Origin: Phaeosaccion multiseriatum
Taxonomy: Eukaryota > Ochrophyta, other classes
Assembly: GCA_965112735.1 (NCBI GenBank)
Contig: OZ218950.1
Location: 806,001 to 870,000, forward strand
Direction: 5' to 3'
DNA: 64,000 nt
In this document: piece after piece, positions 1 through 10,760 of the stretch
Numbering within the stretch: position 1 is the stretch's first letter
Layout: every line of letters starts with the position of its first letter
The notes under the pieces: generated by a model
What the model was told of the DNA's origin: nothing
What the model saw: the letters and a program-made list of their open reading frames with translations, nothing else
Databases searched by the model: none
Position numbers and translations under genes: made by a program

Positions 1-130
1 CCGTGGCTTCGCTGTTGAACCAGCCAACTCACCCTTGCTCCCTCCCCCCCTCTCTCCCTCTCTCCCTCCCTCCCTCCCCTCCCTTGCTTCCTCCCTCCCT
101 CCTTCTCTCCCTCCCCCCTTCCCGAACAAG
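1..130 (+). other. CT-rich 3' end of an AACS intron
   Basis: Almost pure C/T run (TCCCTCCC units) ending in an AG at 129-130, directly before codons that match the N-terminal part of the AACS domain. It is open in one frame only because it is low complexity; read as intron rather than protein. Confidence 0.65.
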
Positions 131-3100
131 ACCCTTCTGGTCGCTTGTAGCAGACTTTTGCAAGATCAAATGGAGGCGTCCTGCCAACACAGCGTACACC
201 CCTCCCCCGACCAACGCCCACCCCATGCTGGGAGCGAAGTGGTTCCAAGGCGGCCTGCTCAACTTCGCTGAGAACCTCCTCCCGGCGGCCGACGACGATC
301 GTGAGTGCCTCGTGTCCGAGCTGGAGGGTGGCCACACGAACAGCAGCACGCAAGTGAGGATGACGGGCAGGCAGCTCAACGCCGAAGTGGCTCGATGCGC
401 AGCGGCTCTGCGAAGAGTCGGGGTGGTAAAGGGAGATCGCGTGGCCGGGGTGTTAACCAACGGCCCTGAGGCGCTGGTCTGTCTCCTCGCCACTACCGCC
501 GTTGGAGCAGTGTGGAGCTCCGTATCTCCGGACTTTGGGGTGGAGGCCATCTCCGACCGACTCGGGCAACTGGAGCCCAAGGTACTGTTTGTGAGTGAGG
601 GCTACTGGTATGGAGGCAAGTACTTCGACTGCCATCCTTTGCTCGAGCCGCTCCAAAGAGCTCTGCACATGAGTGGAAAGGAGAGAGTGGTGCGTGTGCC
701 GTATGTTTCCTACCCCATGTACTCCTCTTCTTGTCCTCCTCACTCCGGGGGGGGAGAGGAGAAAGACCCGGAGAGAAGAAAGATGACCCCAAGCTCAACA
801 GCAGGGGGAGGAGGAGGAGGGCAGGGCGGCGGCTCCGTGGCGTTCGGCGAGTTTCTGCGTGCCCCTCCCATTGGCAAAACCGCCGCGTCTTGTGAAGAGG
901 AAGATACGATGATGTTTGAGGCCTTGCCCTTCGAACACCCGGTCATGGTCCTCTTTAGCTCGGGCACCACAGGTTTGCCCAAGTGCATTGTGCATTCGTG
1001 TGGAGGCACCCTGCTGCAGCAGAAGAAGGAGCTCGTGCTTCACTGCGATGTGCGGACTCAAGACAGGCTGCTCTTCCACACCACCACAGGTGCTTACGTA
1101 CCCATCTTACGTAACCCAGATACCGTACCCACCTCGTGTGTGTTGGTGTGTTTGGTTGGCCTCAACCTCCCCCCTCCGCCTGCTTCGCAACTTATTAGAG
1201 AGCCACAGATGGCAATTGCGGGCGTACCTATACCTCCCCCCCCCACCCCTCAACGCCCCTACCCATGACCCCCTCTTTCCCCCTCCCCTCGTCGCTTGGC
1301 TCGTGTCTTCTTCTCTATGCACGATTGTACAATAATTTTGACTCCTCAGGGTGGATGATGCACCCGTGGATGGCCTGCACTCTGAGCATCGACGGGGCCA
1401 CCCTGGTTACCTACGACGGGTCTCCTGGCCACCCTGTGACGGGCAAGCTCTTCTGTCTGGCGGAGGATCACCAACTCACGCACTTGGGCCTCTCTCCCAA
1501 GTACCTCTCGGCGTGCATGGGAGCAGGAGTAGACTACATGGGGGCAGGAGGAGCCCCACCCCCTCACTGCACCACTGCTACCACCACTCCCGCCATCAGC
1601 ACCAACAGCAGCAGCAGCACCACCACCACCACAAGCACCAGCAGTACCACCTCCACCAGCAGCACCAGCAGCATCAGTAGCAGTCCCGACATTGTAGACA
1701 GCACCAGCAGCAGGAGCAGTGGGTCGGACCCATGCTCGCTGCCTTCGCTGCGCTGCCTGCTTTCTACAGGTGCCCCCCTCCTTCCCGAGCACTTCGAATA
1801 TGTATTTGGCCGCATCAAGCGGCAGCTCCACCTGGCCTCCATCTCAGGAGGAACGGACATTGTCAGCTGCTTCATGCTCGGAAACCCAGACCTGCCCATC
1901 TACAGCGGAGAGCTGCAGTGCCCGGGATTAGGCATGGATGTTACCGTCTACAACACCGACACAGACGTCGATTTTGACAGTGACACAGGCACCGAGCAGC
2001 AGCAGCACCACCACCAGGGGCAGCAGCAGGCGAAGACGGCCCTGCCCGGCGAGAAGGGCGAGCTTGTGTGTCGCACCCCCTTCCCGTCCATGCCCGTATG
2101 CTTCTGGGGAGACGACGAGGCGGGTAGTAAGTACAGAGCAGCATACTTTGAGCATCCCGCTTGCCCGGGCATATGGGCACACGGAGACTTCGTTCAGCGG
2201 AGTCCTTTGACGGGGGGCTTCACTGTGCACGGGTGAGGGAGGGAGGGAGGGGGGAGGGAAGGAGGGAGTGGGGTTGGGAGTGGGGGAGGGAGGGAGAGAG
2301 GGAGAGAGTGGGTCAGTGGGTGAGTGAATCAGAGAGTAAGAGTGAGTGAGTGAGTGAGTGAGTGGGTGGGTGGGTGAGTAGGTGAGGGACGGAGGAGCGA
2401 GAGAGAGAGTGAGTGAGGAAGGAAGGAAGGGAGGGAGGGAAGGAGTCATGGGATGAGTGCCTAAGCGTGACAAGTGTCTAAGCGCCCCTCGCACCTCCCC
2501 CTCCTCGTCGTCGTCGTCCTCCTCCTCCTCGTCCTCCTCCTCCTCGCGCGGCCGTGTGTCTACTGTTTGCACTTTGGCATGTTGTTTCACTCCACTCTCA
2601 CTCAGACGAAGCGACTCCACGCTGAACCCTGGCGGTATCCGAGTCGGGACGGCGGAGATGTATCGCGTGTTGGACAGAAGCGTGCCCGCCGTGCTGGACT
2701 CTGTTGCGGTGGGGCTCAGAAGGGACGGGGATGTGGAGATCGTGCTTCTGGTCAAGCTCAAGAAGGAGGAACAGCAGCAACAGCAGCATGCCCCAGAGTC
2801 ATCCAAGGAGTCTTGTGTGGTGGAGGAAGGCATGCAGGCGCAGATCAGGCGAGCCATTCGGGCTGGCCTCACCCCTCGACATGTGCCCAAACACATCTTC
2901 CAGGTATGGGTGTGTGTGTTTGGGAGGGCTTTTCGTTTGACTTGGGTGGACGTGGGGCGTAGGGTTTCTCTTGTGCTTGCTCGCCTGGGTATTGCTTGCT
3001 TGCTTGTTTGTATGACAGTATTGCTGGCTTGCTATGCTTGTTTGCTCCCACTGAACTATCTTCTGTAGCTCTCTCCACATGATTGATATGCTACCAGTAG

Positions 3101-3535
3101 CACTCGTGTTTCCAGACGGACATGGGGCATGAGGACCTGGGTGGGCTCTCACCAGACCCCCTCAGCCGAATCCCCCTCCTCTTCGACTCTCCCTCTCCCT
3201 GTCTTCCCCGTTCTTGGTTGTCTCTCTGTGTGTGTGTGTGCCTGCGCGCGTGCGTGTGTGTGTGTGTGTGTGTGTGCGTGTGCGTGTGTGTGTGCGTGTG
3301 CGTCTCTTGTCGTGTACTCTAACCCCCCTCTGGTGCTTTCGATGTCTTATCTACCGAAGGTGAGCGATATCGCATACACCCGTTCCGGCAAGAAGGTGGA
3401 GGTGGCCTACACAAAGGCCGTGAACGGAGACCCAGTCGGGAATCTGTCGGCCATTGCCAACCCTGAAGCCATGAGGGATGCCTTGCCTGTGGCCCGTCGT
3501 CTGCGCGCAGCAGTTGGTGATACAGCAGAAGAAGT

Positions 3536-3566
<31 letters not shown>

Positions 3567-3590
3567 GAAGCAGAGGCGCCGCACAGCTGA
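131..3590 (+). CDS. AACS: Acetoacetyl-CoA synthetase (5' end outside window)
   Basis: Activates acetoacetate to acetoacetyl-CoA with ATP and CoA; the family is cytosolic and feeds lipid/sterol synthesis from ketone bodies. Four exons are visible: about 131-1089, 1350-2232, 2606-2903, 3360-3590; all three junctions keep phase. Visible family signatures are FWSLVADFCKI and AKWFQGGLLNFAENLL near the left end, the AMP-binding loop LFSSGTTGLPKCIVHS (codons near 950-1000), TTTGWMMHPW across the first junction, SGGTDIVSCF, the hinge region RSDSTLNPGGIRVGTAEMYR, and the C-terminal KKVEVAYTKAVNG lysine motif. Exon 2 carries a Ser/Thr-rich insert (about 1564-1725) absent from typical members, and exon 1 a Gly/Ser-rich one (about 740-835). 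The C-terminus ends in an Ala/Glu tail (about 3505-3587) built from repeat sequence. The N-terminal exon(s) lie upstream of base 1; bases 1-130 look like CT-rich intron. Confidence 0.93.
3224..3305. repeat. (GT)n microsatellite in AACS intron 3
   Basis: Alternating GT with occasional GC steps, inside the intron between 2904 and 3359. Confidence 0.9.
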
Positions 3591-4051
3591 AGCAGTTGTG
3601 CACCTCCTCAACAATCGCCCAGGATATTTCACCGTGTCGTCATCCACCCCCCGTGCCCCTTGATGGACCAGCTGGGGTGTATTTCACCATTAGAGGGCCC
3701 TATGAGGCGGATTGCAGTGTTTGGATCATGATCCATCATCCAGCTGGTCATGATCGCATCACATTATGGATCACATCACGGCCAGGGGCCAGCGCGGGAT
3801 CAAATCATGAATCGCATCACACCCCTGCGGAAGTCATGATCGGATCCCATCACTACACCCGATTGGGATCGTGGATCATGGAGACACATACGTGAAAGGA
3901 GCCAGGTGCTCGAAGGTGCCGGGTGCCGGGCCGGGCGAATGGGCAAAGGAGTCAATAAATTTGCCCCCCCGGGCATCCTGGCAGCGTATCTTTCCTCGAA
4001 AAGGAGGATGAATTCAATTGGATTAATTGTGCAAAAAAAAGAAGAAGGATA
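3591..4051. other. Intergenic with CATGATC/GATCACATCACGG repeats
   Basis: No gene seen. From about 3720 to 3880 the sequence is a scrambled set of ATCATGATC, GATCGCATCACA and GATCACATCACGG words, partly palindromic. GGATCACATCACGG (around 3768-3783) recurs in reverse complement near 54052-54070. The stretch just before 4052 is ordinary AT-rich sequence that probably holds the promoter of the next gene; no clear TATA motif can be fixed. Confidence 0.6.
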
Positions 4052-6200
4052 ATGGCTGTCTCTCCAGCGATCGTATGCATGGCAGTCGTTGCAGCCTTGC
4101 TGCTCGATGGCGGGCGCGCGTTCTCTGTCCAACCCTTCTCCCGAGCAGCCCCCACGAGGGCTGGGGCACGCAGCACTAACAATGGGACCCCTGCTGCTAC
4201 AACAATGATGGCCACACGCGATCAGAGCAAGCCCCTCGACCCCGAGGTTGCGGCCACTGTCTCGCCTGCCTATCAGCCTGAGCCCTGCCCTTTCACCGAG
4301 GAGGAGATTATCACCCTGACTAAGCGTTACGTCAAGGAGCCTGGTTACGAGGACACAGACCAGGTGAGTGTGCATATTGGACAGAGGGAGATAGGAATAG
4401 CAGGACCACACAGCATGAAGAGTCCCCCTCACAGTGATCCTCTTAACCCCGTATCATGCCTCCAACCCCCCCCCCCCCCCTTGCCTCTCCTGTTCATCTT
4501 ATTCTTACAGGCGACCTTAATTGCTGATGACTTCGTGTTTCGTGGCCCTGTTGTTGGGCCTCTTGCCTCCAAGTCTCTGTATAACCAAGTGGGCAAGTTC
4601 ACCATCGACGACGCTTACCCGGACATGAATATCAAGCGATGGGGCTTCTCGGTCGACCCCGATGATCGTGAGTTTCCCTCTTTCCCTCCCTTCTCGCGCG
4701 CTTTCGCCTTCTCTTCTCTCTCACTCACTCACGCACGCACGTTATCAGTTACGCATTCAGCCATTCACGCGCGCACTCATCCCTCTACTCACTCGCTCAC
4801 TCCCTCACCCACTCTGTCTCTCACGCAGCCATGTCTCTCCCTTCCCTCTCTCTCTCACTCAGTCACTAACTCCCTTTGGCTCCCCACCTCTTTCCCTTTC
4901 GCTCGCTTGCCCTCCTCTGTCCCAATCAGCGTACCGCTGCTACGCATTTCAGCGCAGCACAGGTAGAGTACTTCTCACACGCGCACACACACACAGACAC
5001 ACAAGCACACACACACACGCGCGCGTCAATAGCTTAAGAGACGAAAGGGAATAGACTCCGGAGAGCAGTTTCAGGAGCCGTACTCCCTGGGTTGGGTCGG
5101 AATGGCTTGGAGAGGGGCGGGCGGTTGTGCGATATCGTCGCACTGAGAGAGAGAGAGAGACCCACGCATGCACCAGGCTCCCCTCTTTCCTTTCCTCTCT
5201 TTTTTTTTTACGCTGTATTTGGCTTGATGTGGGCTGCCACTTCAGCTATACCTGCGTCTCGCTCACGCCACAGAATACCTCACCCACCCCCCCAACCATT
5301 TCTGTTTTGTTTTCATTGTTTGACCGATCAATGACTGCCGAATGACCATTTCTTTCCATGACCGGCTATTTGCTCGGCAATCATGAACCAATTTGCCGGG
5401 CAATAACAGGTACGCACACCGGCACGTTTGACATTGGGAACACCAAGCTTGAGGCCACCGGAAACAAGTTGGTGGGGCCTCCTGAGGTTTACTCCTACAC
5501 CTGGAACAAGGTGAGGGAAGGGAGGCAGGGAGGATGGCGGTGGAGGTAGCGAGGGAGGGAGAAGAAGGAAAGAGAAGGGCGGAGGGAGGGAGGGAATGAT
5601 GGAGAGTTTGGGGGAAGGGAGGCGGGAGGAGGCGAGGGCAGAGGGTGGGAGGTGAACGAAGGGGAGAGGAGGGAGTAGGGCGCGAAGCAGAGAACGAAGG
5701 AGTGAGGGAGGGAGGCAGGGAGGGAGGGAGGGAAAGGGACGAGGAGAGGCGGGAAGTAAGGAAGGGATGGAAACCTCGAACCTGTGCGCTCCCAGCTGTC
5801 ATATTCGATCCAGGGCCCCCGAAGGCATGCGTGTACCCAACTCTCATACGCACGCACTCACGCCTTCTCACCTCTCCCGTGTCGCCCACCGCACCCGCCC
5901 GGGGTGACTGGGCTATGGCCATATGACTATCACATCATATAGGACGGCAAGCTCAAGTACCAAACCATCGGCTACCCCGCGGACCGATTCTCCGGCAACA
6001 CGGGCGGCAAGGGTGCCGTGTTTGGTATGATGCACAACGCAGGGCTGAAACTGAATCCCCACCCGGGCAGCAAGACCATGCTGCTTCTTCAGCGCCTCGG
6101 TCACATGTTGAAGGCGAGCCGTAGCTGGAGCCCCCCGGAAGAGCTTCCAAAGTGGTGGAAGAGCAAGGCCATGGGAGCCATGGACAATTCCACTGAGTAA
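4052..6200 (+). CDS. SnoaL/NTF2-fold-like protein with plastid-type presequence
   Basis: Five exons, all in phase: 4052-4363, 4511-4667, 4930-4962, 5410-5510, 5943-6200; 286 residues. The N-terminus MAVSPAIVCMAVVAALLL is a hydrophobic signal segment, followed by GGRAFSVQPF, an Ala-Phe context resembling stramenopile bipartite plastid presequences (inference). The mature part has the ADDFVFRGPVVGPL segment seen in SnoaL-like proteins that ochrophytes carry, then RWGFSVDPDD, YRCYAFQRSTGTHTGTF and a conserved GYPADRFSGNTGGKGAVFG block, ending in a basic Trp-rich tail (ELPKWWKSKAMG). Exon 3 is only 33 bases. The fold assignment is from memory of the family; no substrate or catalytic residue can be named. 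The last ~70 bases of the gene are duplicated just downstream. Confidence 0.75.
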
Positions 6201-6283
6201 AGGAGAAGGAGGAGGAGCTGCCAAAGTGGTGGAAGAGCAAGGCCATGGGAGCCATGGACAATCCCACTGAGTAAAGGAGAAGG
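6139..6283. repeat. Tandem duplication of the SnoaL-like gene's 3' end
   Basis: Bases from about 6139-6210, coding for the last residues, the stop codon and the first 3' UTR bases, are repeated at about 6211-6283 with two or three differences. The second copy lies after the stop codon and is not translated. Confidence 0.9.
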
Positions 6284-6457
6284 AGGAGAAGGAGGAGGAG
6301 GAGGAGGAGGAGGAGGACGACGACGACGACGACGAGTGAATAGTAGAGAGAGCTGCGGGATATAGAAGGCGAGGAAGAAAGGTTTTGTCTGTTTGTCATA
6401 CTTATACAGTGAGAAGCAGTAGTTCTCTGTAGTCCGTATGTCTAATAGTACCGTGAT
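6284..6457. repeat. (GAG)n-(GAC)n tract and 3' flank before the Crypton
   Basis: A GAG/GGA triplet run from 6284 passes into GAC triplets ending near 6337; the remainder to 6457 shows nothing recognisable. Confidence 0.75.
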
Positions 6458-6475
6458 GTGGGGCACCTGCCCCAC
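6458..6475. other. Candidate left recombination site (palindrome)
   Basis: GTGGGGCA and TGCCCCAC form perfect 8-base arms around a 2-base centre. Tyrosine recombinases bind such inverted core sites; assigning that role here is inference. Confidence 0.45.
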
Positions 6476-6682
6476 GAAATTATGGTTTTGGATATTTTAT
6501 GGGCCACAAATGCTCGTTTTTCAAGTTTTTTATCCAATATTTTTTGGTTGTGGGGCATTCTCCCCCCCCTCCCCACATGGATTTTTATTCATTCACAGCA
6601 TCAGCATATTTGCACAGGGCAGCTATGTAAGAGGAGCAGCGGCTGCGCGGACGATACCCGGCTGTAACAGCTGATGCCAGTG

Positions 6683-6703
6683 GTGGGAGGGGCATCTCCC
6701 ACG
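6683..6703. other. Internal copy of the palindromic motif
   Basis: GTGGGAGGGGCATCTCCCACG lies about 30 bases upstream of the recombinase start codon and shares GGGGCATCTC with the right-end palindrome. It could be an operator-like or accessory recombinase site, or only a decayed copy. Confidence 0.35.
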
Positions 6704-6730
6704 TGAATTTGCAGGAGAACAGAGCATACC

Positions 6731-9372
6731 ATGGCTGACGTCGCTGTTGCTACGGTTCCGGAAGCACCAGCAGCAGAGGGGGAAGAAGCACCGCTTACTG
6801 CAGAGCAGCAGCAGATTCAGAACCTCCGAAACAACACCATCGCCCCACGCTCGAGAAGTGGATATGCATGCGCCTCCACCATGCTGATCCGATACCTCTT
6901 CCGCAAGCACCCGGAGCTTTTGGACCCTGACTTCAGGACAGCATTTGCTCCACCGGAAGGGGAAGAGGAGGAAGACGGGGAAGATGGGGAAGAGGAGGAA
7001 GCACAGAGGAGAGCAGCAGCAGCCGCAGCAGCCGCCGCACCTGGCGGAGCGGGTGGTGCCACTGCAGCGGCACAGCAGACGCCGGCTGAGGTGTCGAGAG
7101 CAGCGAAAGCCCAAGCAAAGGCCAAGAAGAAGGCTGAGGCGCAGTGGACGAAGCGGGTGAAGGCACACTTGATCCAAGCACCTCGGGCACCGCACCCTTT
7201 GCTGTTCCATCTGCTGACAGCCGACGCGTTCTTCGGGTGGCTGCTTGAAGTCAAGAAGGGGCCGAAGGGCTTATCCAAGGCCGGTGCACAGTCGAAACGC
7301 TCTGCACTCTTCAATCTGTACAGAGACTACCATCAGGAGGAACAGCACCGCAAATTGCAAAGCGACCTTGCGACGCTCACCAAGGGGCTGAAGAGGACGA
7401 TCGCAGGAGAGAAGCAGGAGGGAAATGTCGAAGTCAGAGAAGGGAAGGCTCCCATGCCGTTCGCTCTCTACCGCGCTCTTGCCAAAGGTAAATTCCCAGC
7501 TGTGTGGAGTCAGTGGACAAGGGAAACTAGTGGAGTGGGTGGAGACAAGTGGCTGATGCATTGAATGCCCCCTACTCACTTCCTAGCCCTGACGCCGTCT
7601 TTGGTTGCCACTGTTTCCTTCGCTTGTGTACATCGCAGCAATGCTGAGCTCGGCAGTCTGTGAGAACGGGCACAGACAGGGCGCCTTTGGCCACCCCTTC
7701 CTCGTTCTCTCCTGGAATCTGATGTGCCGCGCCACCAACTGTGTGGAGATTTGTCTCGATCATCTCGAGTGGAAGGGGGACGCGCTCTGCGTCTATTTTG
7801 GGAAGCAAAAGGGCGATCAGCTGGGAGAGAAGGCCCGACATCCTCGCCACGTCTACGCGAATCCAATCATGCCGGAGATCTGCCCCGTCCTCGCGCTTGG
7901 TGTTTACCTCCTGAGCTTTGGTTTTGAGAAGAACGCGCTGTTCGCTGGCAACAATCAGTACGATAGGTATTGCGGCTTCCTCAGACGTACGGCGGCGGCG
8001 AACTCGTCCATTTTGGAAGGCATGGGGCTGACTCCAGAGGACCTCGGCACTCATTCTGGGCGCAAGGGCGCTGCCTCGCACGTCACAAGCGGCTCGTCCG
8101 CTGCTCCCAACCCAATTGCTGTGCAACTTCGAATGGGATGGTCTCTTCCCGGCGTGCAGGGCATCTACTTCAACCCCATCAATGCAGCAGATCAGTATGT
8201 GGGCCGGGCTGCCTCCGGCGCGAACATCTCAGCGAAGGAGTTTGCATTGCTTCCTCCCTTTTTTCAGCGCCTCAAGGTGGACGGCACAGCGAAGGAGGGC
8301 ATTGAAGACGTGCTCGCGGGAGCCATTGTGAGCTGCTTCAGGGACGTGCCGCTGAGATTGAGGAAGGTGGCTGAATTCTGTCTTGCCAGTGTGGTGTACC
8401 ACGCCGGCTTTCTGCGCAGCACTCTTCAGGAGAATCACCCTCTTTTCACGACACAGCTCTTCCGAGATCAAAGGTTGCTGGCGGACCTTTCAGAGCATGT
8501 CGTGCTGAAGTATCCGGACGAGATGGACGAGATTTCTGCAACCGGGATTCCTCCCCACGTCGTGCAGCTGAGGCAATTCCAAGTCGTGGCGGACAGCGTG
8601 GCCTCTCTAGGCGGCAAGCTTGAGGTGTTGGGCCAGACGATCAAGGTCGACTTGGAGACGCTGATCCGTGACGTTCTGGAGGAGAATGCACAGGCCTCTG
8701 GCACTGTCACCAGTCTGGGTGTGAGCAGGGCCCTGCAGACGACCCTCGACGCAGCCTTTTCTAAGAGTGGGCTCAGCGACCTTCTCGCGGCTCACCAGGC
8801 AGGCACTCTGGGCCTTGGTGAGGGTTCGAGCAGCGCCCCGCCCTCTTCTTCTTCTTGTGCAGGTGCAGATCAGCCACCTCTGTATCTCTACAACGGCCGG
8901 TGGCATACCCTTCCCGAGCACTTTGAGGTCCCTAGCTTCACTGTGCGCGCTGCTTGGGATGCTTGGATGACAGGCACTCCTCGCCTTCGAGAATTCACGA
9001 CAGCAGACGTGCAGGGGAGGGCGGAGAAGCGAAGGATGTCAAAATTTTGCTGTTTGATGGGTGCGATTGAATCCGCGGCGAAAGAAAAGGGGCTCTGGAA
9101 GGACAAGCCGACGCTTGAAGAAGCGCGAAGCATGTTTGACGCAGTCAAAGACGCCTTTGACATCAAGTCTCGTTCTGATTCTCACAAGCGCCGCTTCAAT
9201 CAGCTGGTGTGGACCACCGTGTATAATTTATGGAGCGCGCAGCAGGCGGACGCGAAAAAACGGGCGAAGCGGGCGAGGGCGAAGGAAAGTGGCACTGGTG
9301 CAGACGAGTCGAAGGAGGGGGATGGAGGTGATAGCGGTGCAGAGGACGACGAGGAGGGAGGTGGCAGCAGCA

Positions 9373-9409
<37 letters not shown>

Positions 9410-9794
9410 AACAGGAGGAGGCGGAGCCGGAGGAGGACGAGGAGGAAGGGGTGGGGGAAGGGGGGCCCAAAAAAAACAGCGTACTGGTACTGGTACTGCT
9501 TCTGATGCTGCTTCTGCTGCTGCCTCTGATGCGGCCGCTGCGGCCGCTACTGCCGCTGCTGCCGCGTCAGCAGCGCCGTCGTTGGGCGGCTTGAGAGAGG
9601 GAGACATGGCCTTCACATGCTCGTATGGCTGTACTAAGCCCTCGCAAGTCAAGCTGTTCCTCTGCCCATCCGAAAGAGCGTGTGGAAACCTCGTGCACCA
9701 CATGTGCACCGTCGAGTTTTGCGACAGCAAGGGTTTTGCGGAAGGCGATTTTGACTACTACTGTATGCCATGCATGATTGAGGACGGACACTAA
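6731..9794 (+). CDS. Crypton tyrosine recombinase with C-terminal DNA-binding and Cys/His regions
   Basis: Two exons, 6731-7487 and 7639-9794, joined in phase by a GTAAAT...CGCAG intron; about 970 residues. It would cut and join DNA during transposition. The N-terminal ~250 residues (TIAPRSRSGY and the following helices) look like the SAM-like core-binding domain. The catalytic domain holds an Arg in LSWNLMCRATN, HSGR in LGTHSGRKGAASH, Trp in RMGWSLPGVQ and a Tyr in GIYFNP, matching the R...HxxR...W...Y set. Downstream, YNGRWHTLPEHFEVPS with AWDAWMTG resembles the GCR1_C-like DNA-binding domain of Cryptons. After an Ala/Gly-rich linker (near 9360-9590) a Cys/His-rich tail (CSYGC...LFLCPSERACGN...HHMCTVEFC...YYCMPC) probably binds zinc. 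No frameshift or stop is seen, so it may be active. Confidence 0.85.
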
Positions 9795-10310
9795 GTGTGT
9801 CTGTAAATATGAATACCATTGTTATCGTGGTAATACCATTAAATCGTCATATCATAGCGTAGTATATTTTGGAGGAGGAGGGGAGAGATACACCAAAAAG
9901 GAGGGGGGGGGGGAGGGGCGCTACTGGTCCATATTGGGTACTGTACTAAAAATACCCACTTTTAAAAAAATTGGGTACTAAAAATACCCACTTTCACCGA
10001 GTGGGGCATCTCGCCCCACCAAAACCGGTCATCAATAGTTTATTTTCCCCGCCCGCCCCTTCAGTTTCATTTTCGTTTCCTTTTTGTGAGTAGAACTAAA
10101 AAAAATACTGATACGTAAACCACCATAATCATATCTCTGGGTTGCCCCCATGGTCCTGGATATCTCGGTATCTCTGCTGGAGCGTGGGCGTCCTTGTGCG
10201 TATTTGACCTTCACCAATAAATCTACCCCTCGATCCAAAAGCCACCAGATGTGGCTCTCGGAGCGAGAGCGCGCCTTCCTGGGTCGGCTCAACCGCGGAG
10301 CTGGCCGGTC
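9795..10310. other. Crypton 3' region and flank
   Basis: No coding. Contains the G-rich run at 9900-9918, the paired repeats TTGGGTACT...ATACCCACTTT (9934-9963 and 9971-9994, each with GGGTA/TACCC arms), the right palindrome at 10001-10019, and then unremarkable AT-rich DNA. Confidence 0.6.
10001..10019. other. Candidate right recombination site (palindrome)
   Basis: GTGGGGC/GCCCCAC 7-base arms with a 5-base centre; matches the left palindrome apart from the centre. Confidence 0.45.
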
Positions 10311-10381
10311 CTGCACTCCCCCTCCCCGCCCTAGAGGGGGAGTAACCGGCCCCTTGAGGGCCCCGGAGACACAGCGATACC

Positions 10382-10383
<2 letters not shown>
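10311..10383 (+). repeat. Dispersed GC-rich repeat, copy 1
   Basis: About 73 bases that recur in reverse complement at 63927-64000 with about three mismatches, each copy running straight into a CA/GT tract. It holds an internal inverted segment CTCCCCCTC...GAGGGGGAG. Confidence 0.9.
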
Positions 10384-10440
<57 letters not shown>

Positions 10441-10695
10441 GGCCCTGGAAGAGGTTACAGTGTGCGCCGGTCATAATCAGTAATCAGGCCGGCTGGCGCC
10501 AATAATCAGTAATCAGGCCGGCTAGCGCCCGTCATAATCAGTAATCAGGCCGGCTGGCGCCGGTCATAATCAGCAATCAGACCCGGCTGGCGCCGGCCAT
10601 AATCAGTAATCAGGCCCGGCTGGCGCCATAATCAGTAATCAGGCCGGCTGGCTGCGCGGCCGTAATCAGTAATCTGATAACCTCTTCCAGGGCCG

Positions 10696-10758
<63 letters not shown>
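10384..10758. repeat. CA tracts around an inverted-repeat-framed minisatellite
   Basis: (CA)n at 10384-10437; TCGGCCCTGGAAGAGGTTA at 10439-10457; about six and a half units of a 28-33 base minisatellite (core TAATCAGTAATCAGGCCGGC, then TGGCGCC) to about 10675; the exact reverse complement TAACCTCTTCCAGGGCCGA at 10678-10696; then a second (CA)n to about 10758. The frame could fold into a stem with the minisatellite in the loop. Confidence 0.92.

Positions 10759-10760
<2 letters not shown>

Larger units (their letters stand above)
6458..10019 (+). mobile_element. Crypton-like tyrosine-recombinase transposon
   Basis: The boundaries are proposed from two near-identical short palindromes, GTGGGGCACCTGCCCCAC at 6458-6475 and GTGGGGCATCTCGCCCCAC at 10001-10019, that bracket a complete recombinase gene (6731-9794). 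Cryptons move by a tyrosine recombinase and lack long terminal repeats or terminal inverted repeats, which fits the absence of either here. Partial copies of the same GGGGCATCTC motif sit inside the left end (about 6552-6580 and 6683-6703), and two copies of TTGGGTACT...AAAATACCCACTTT sit inside the right end (9934-9994). The exact ends are inference; an empty site in another strain would fix them. Confidence 0.65.

Noticed and set aside
9200-9730. 176-codon minus ORF
   Set aside because: Antisense shadow of the Crypton recombinase coding exon.
10441-10680. CRISPR-like array
   Set aside because: Repeat units are contiguous with no unique spacers, in a eukaryotic context; it is a minisatellite.
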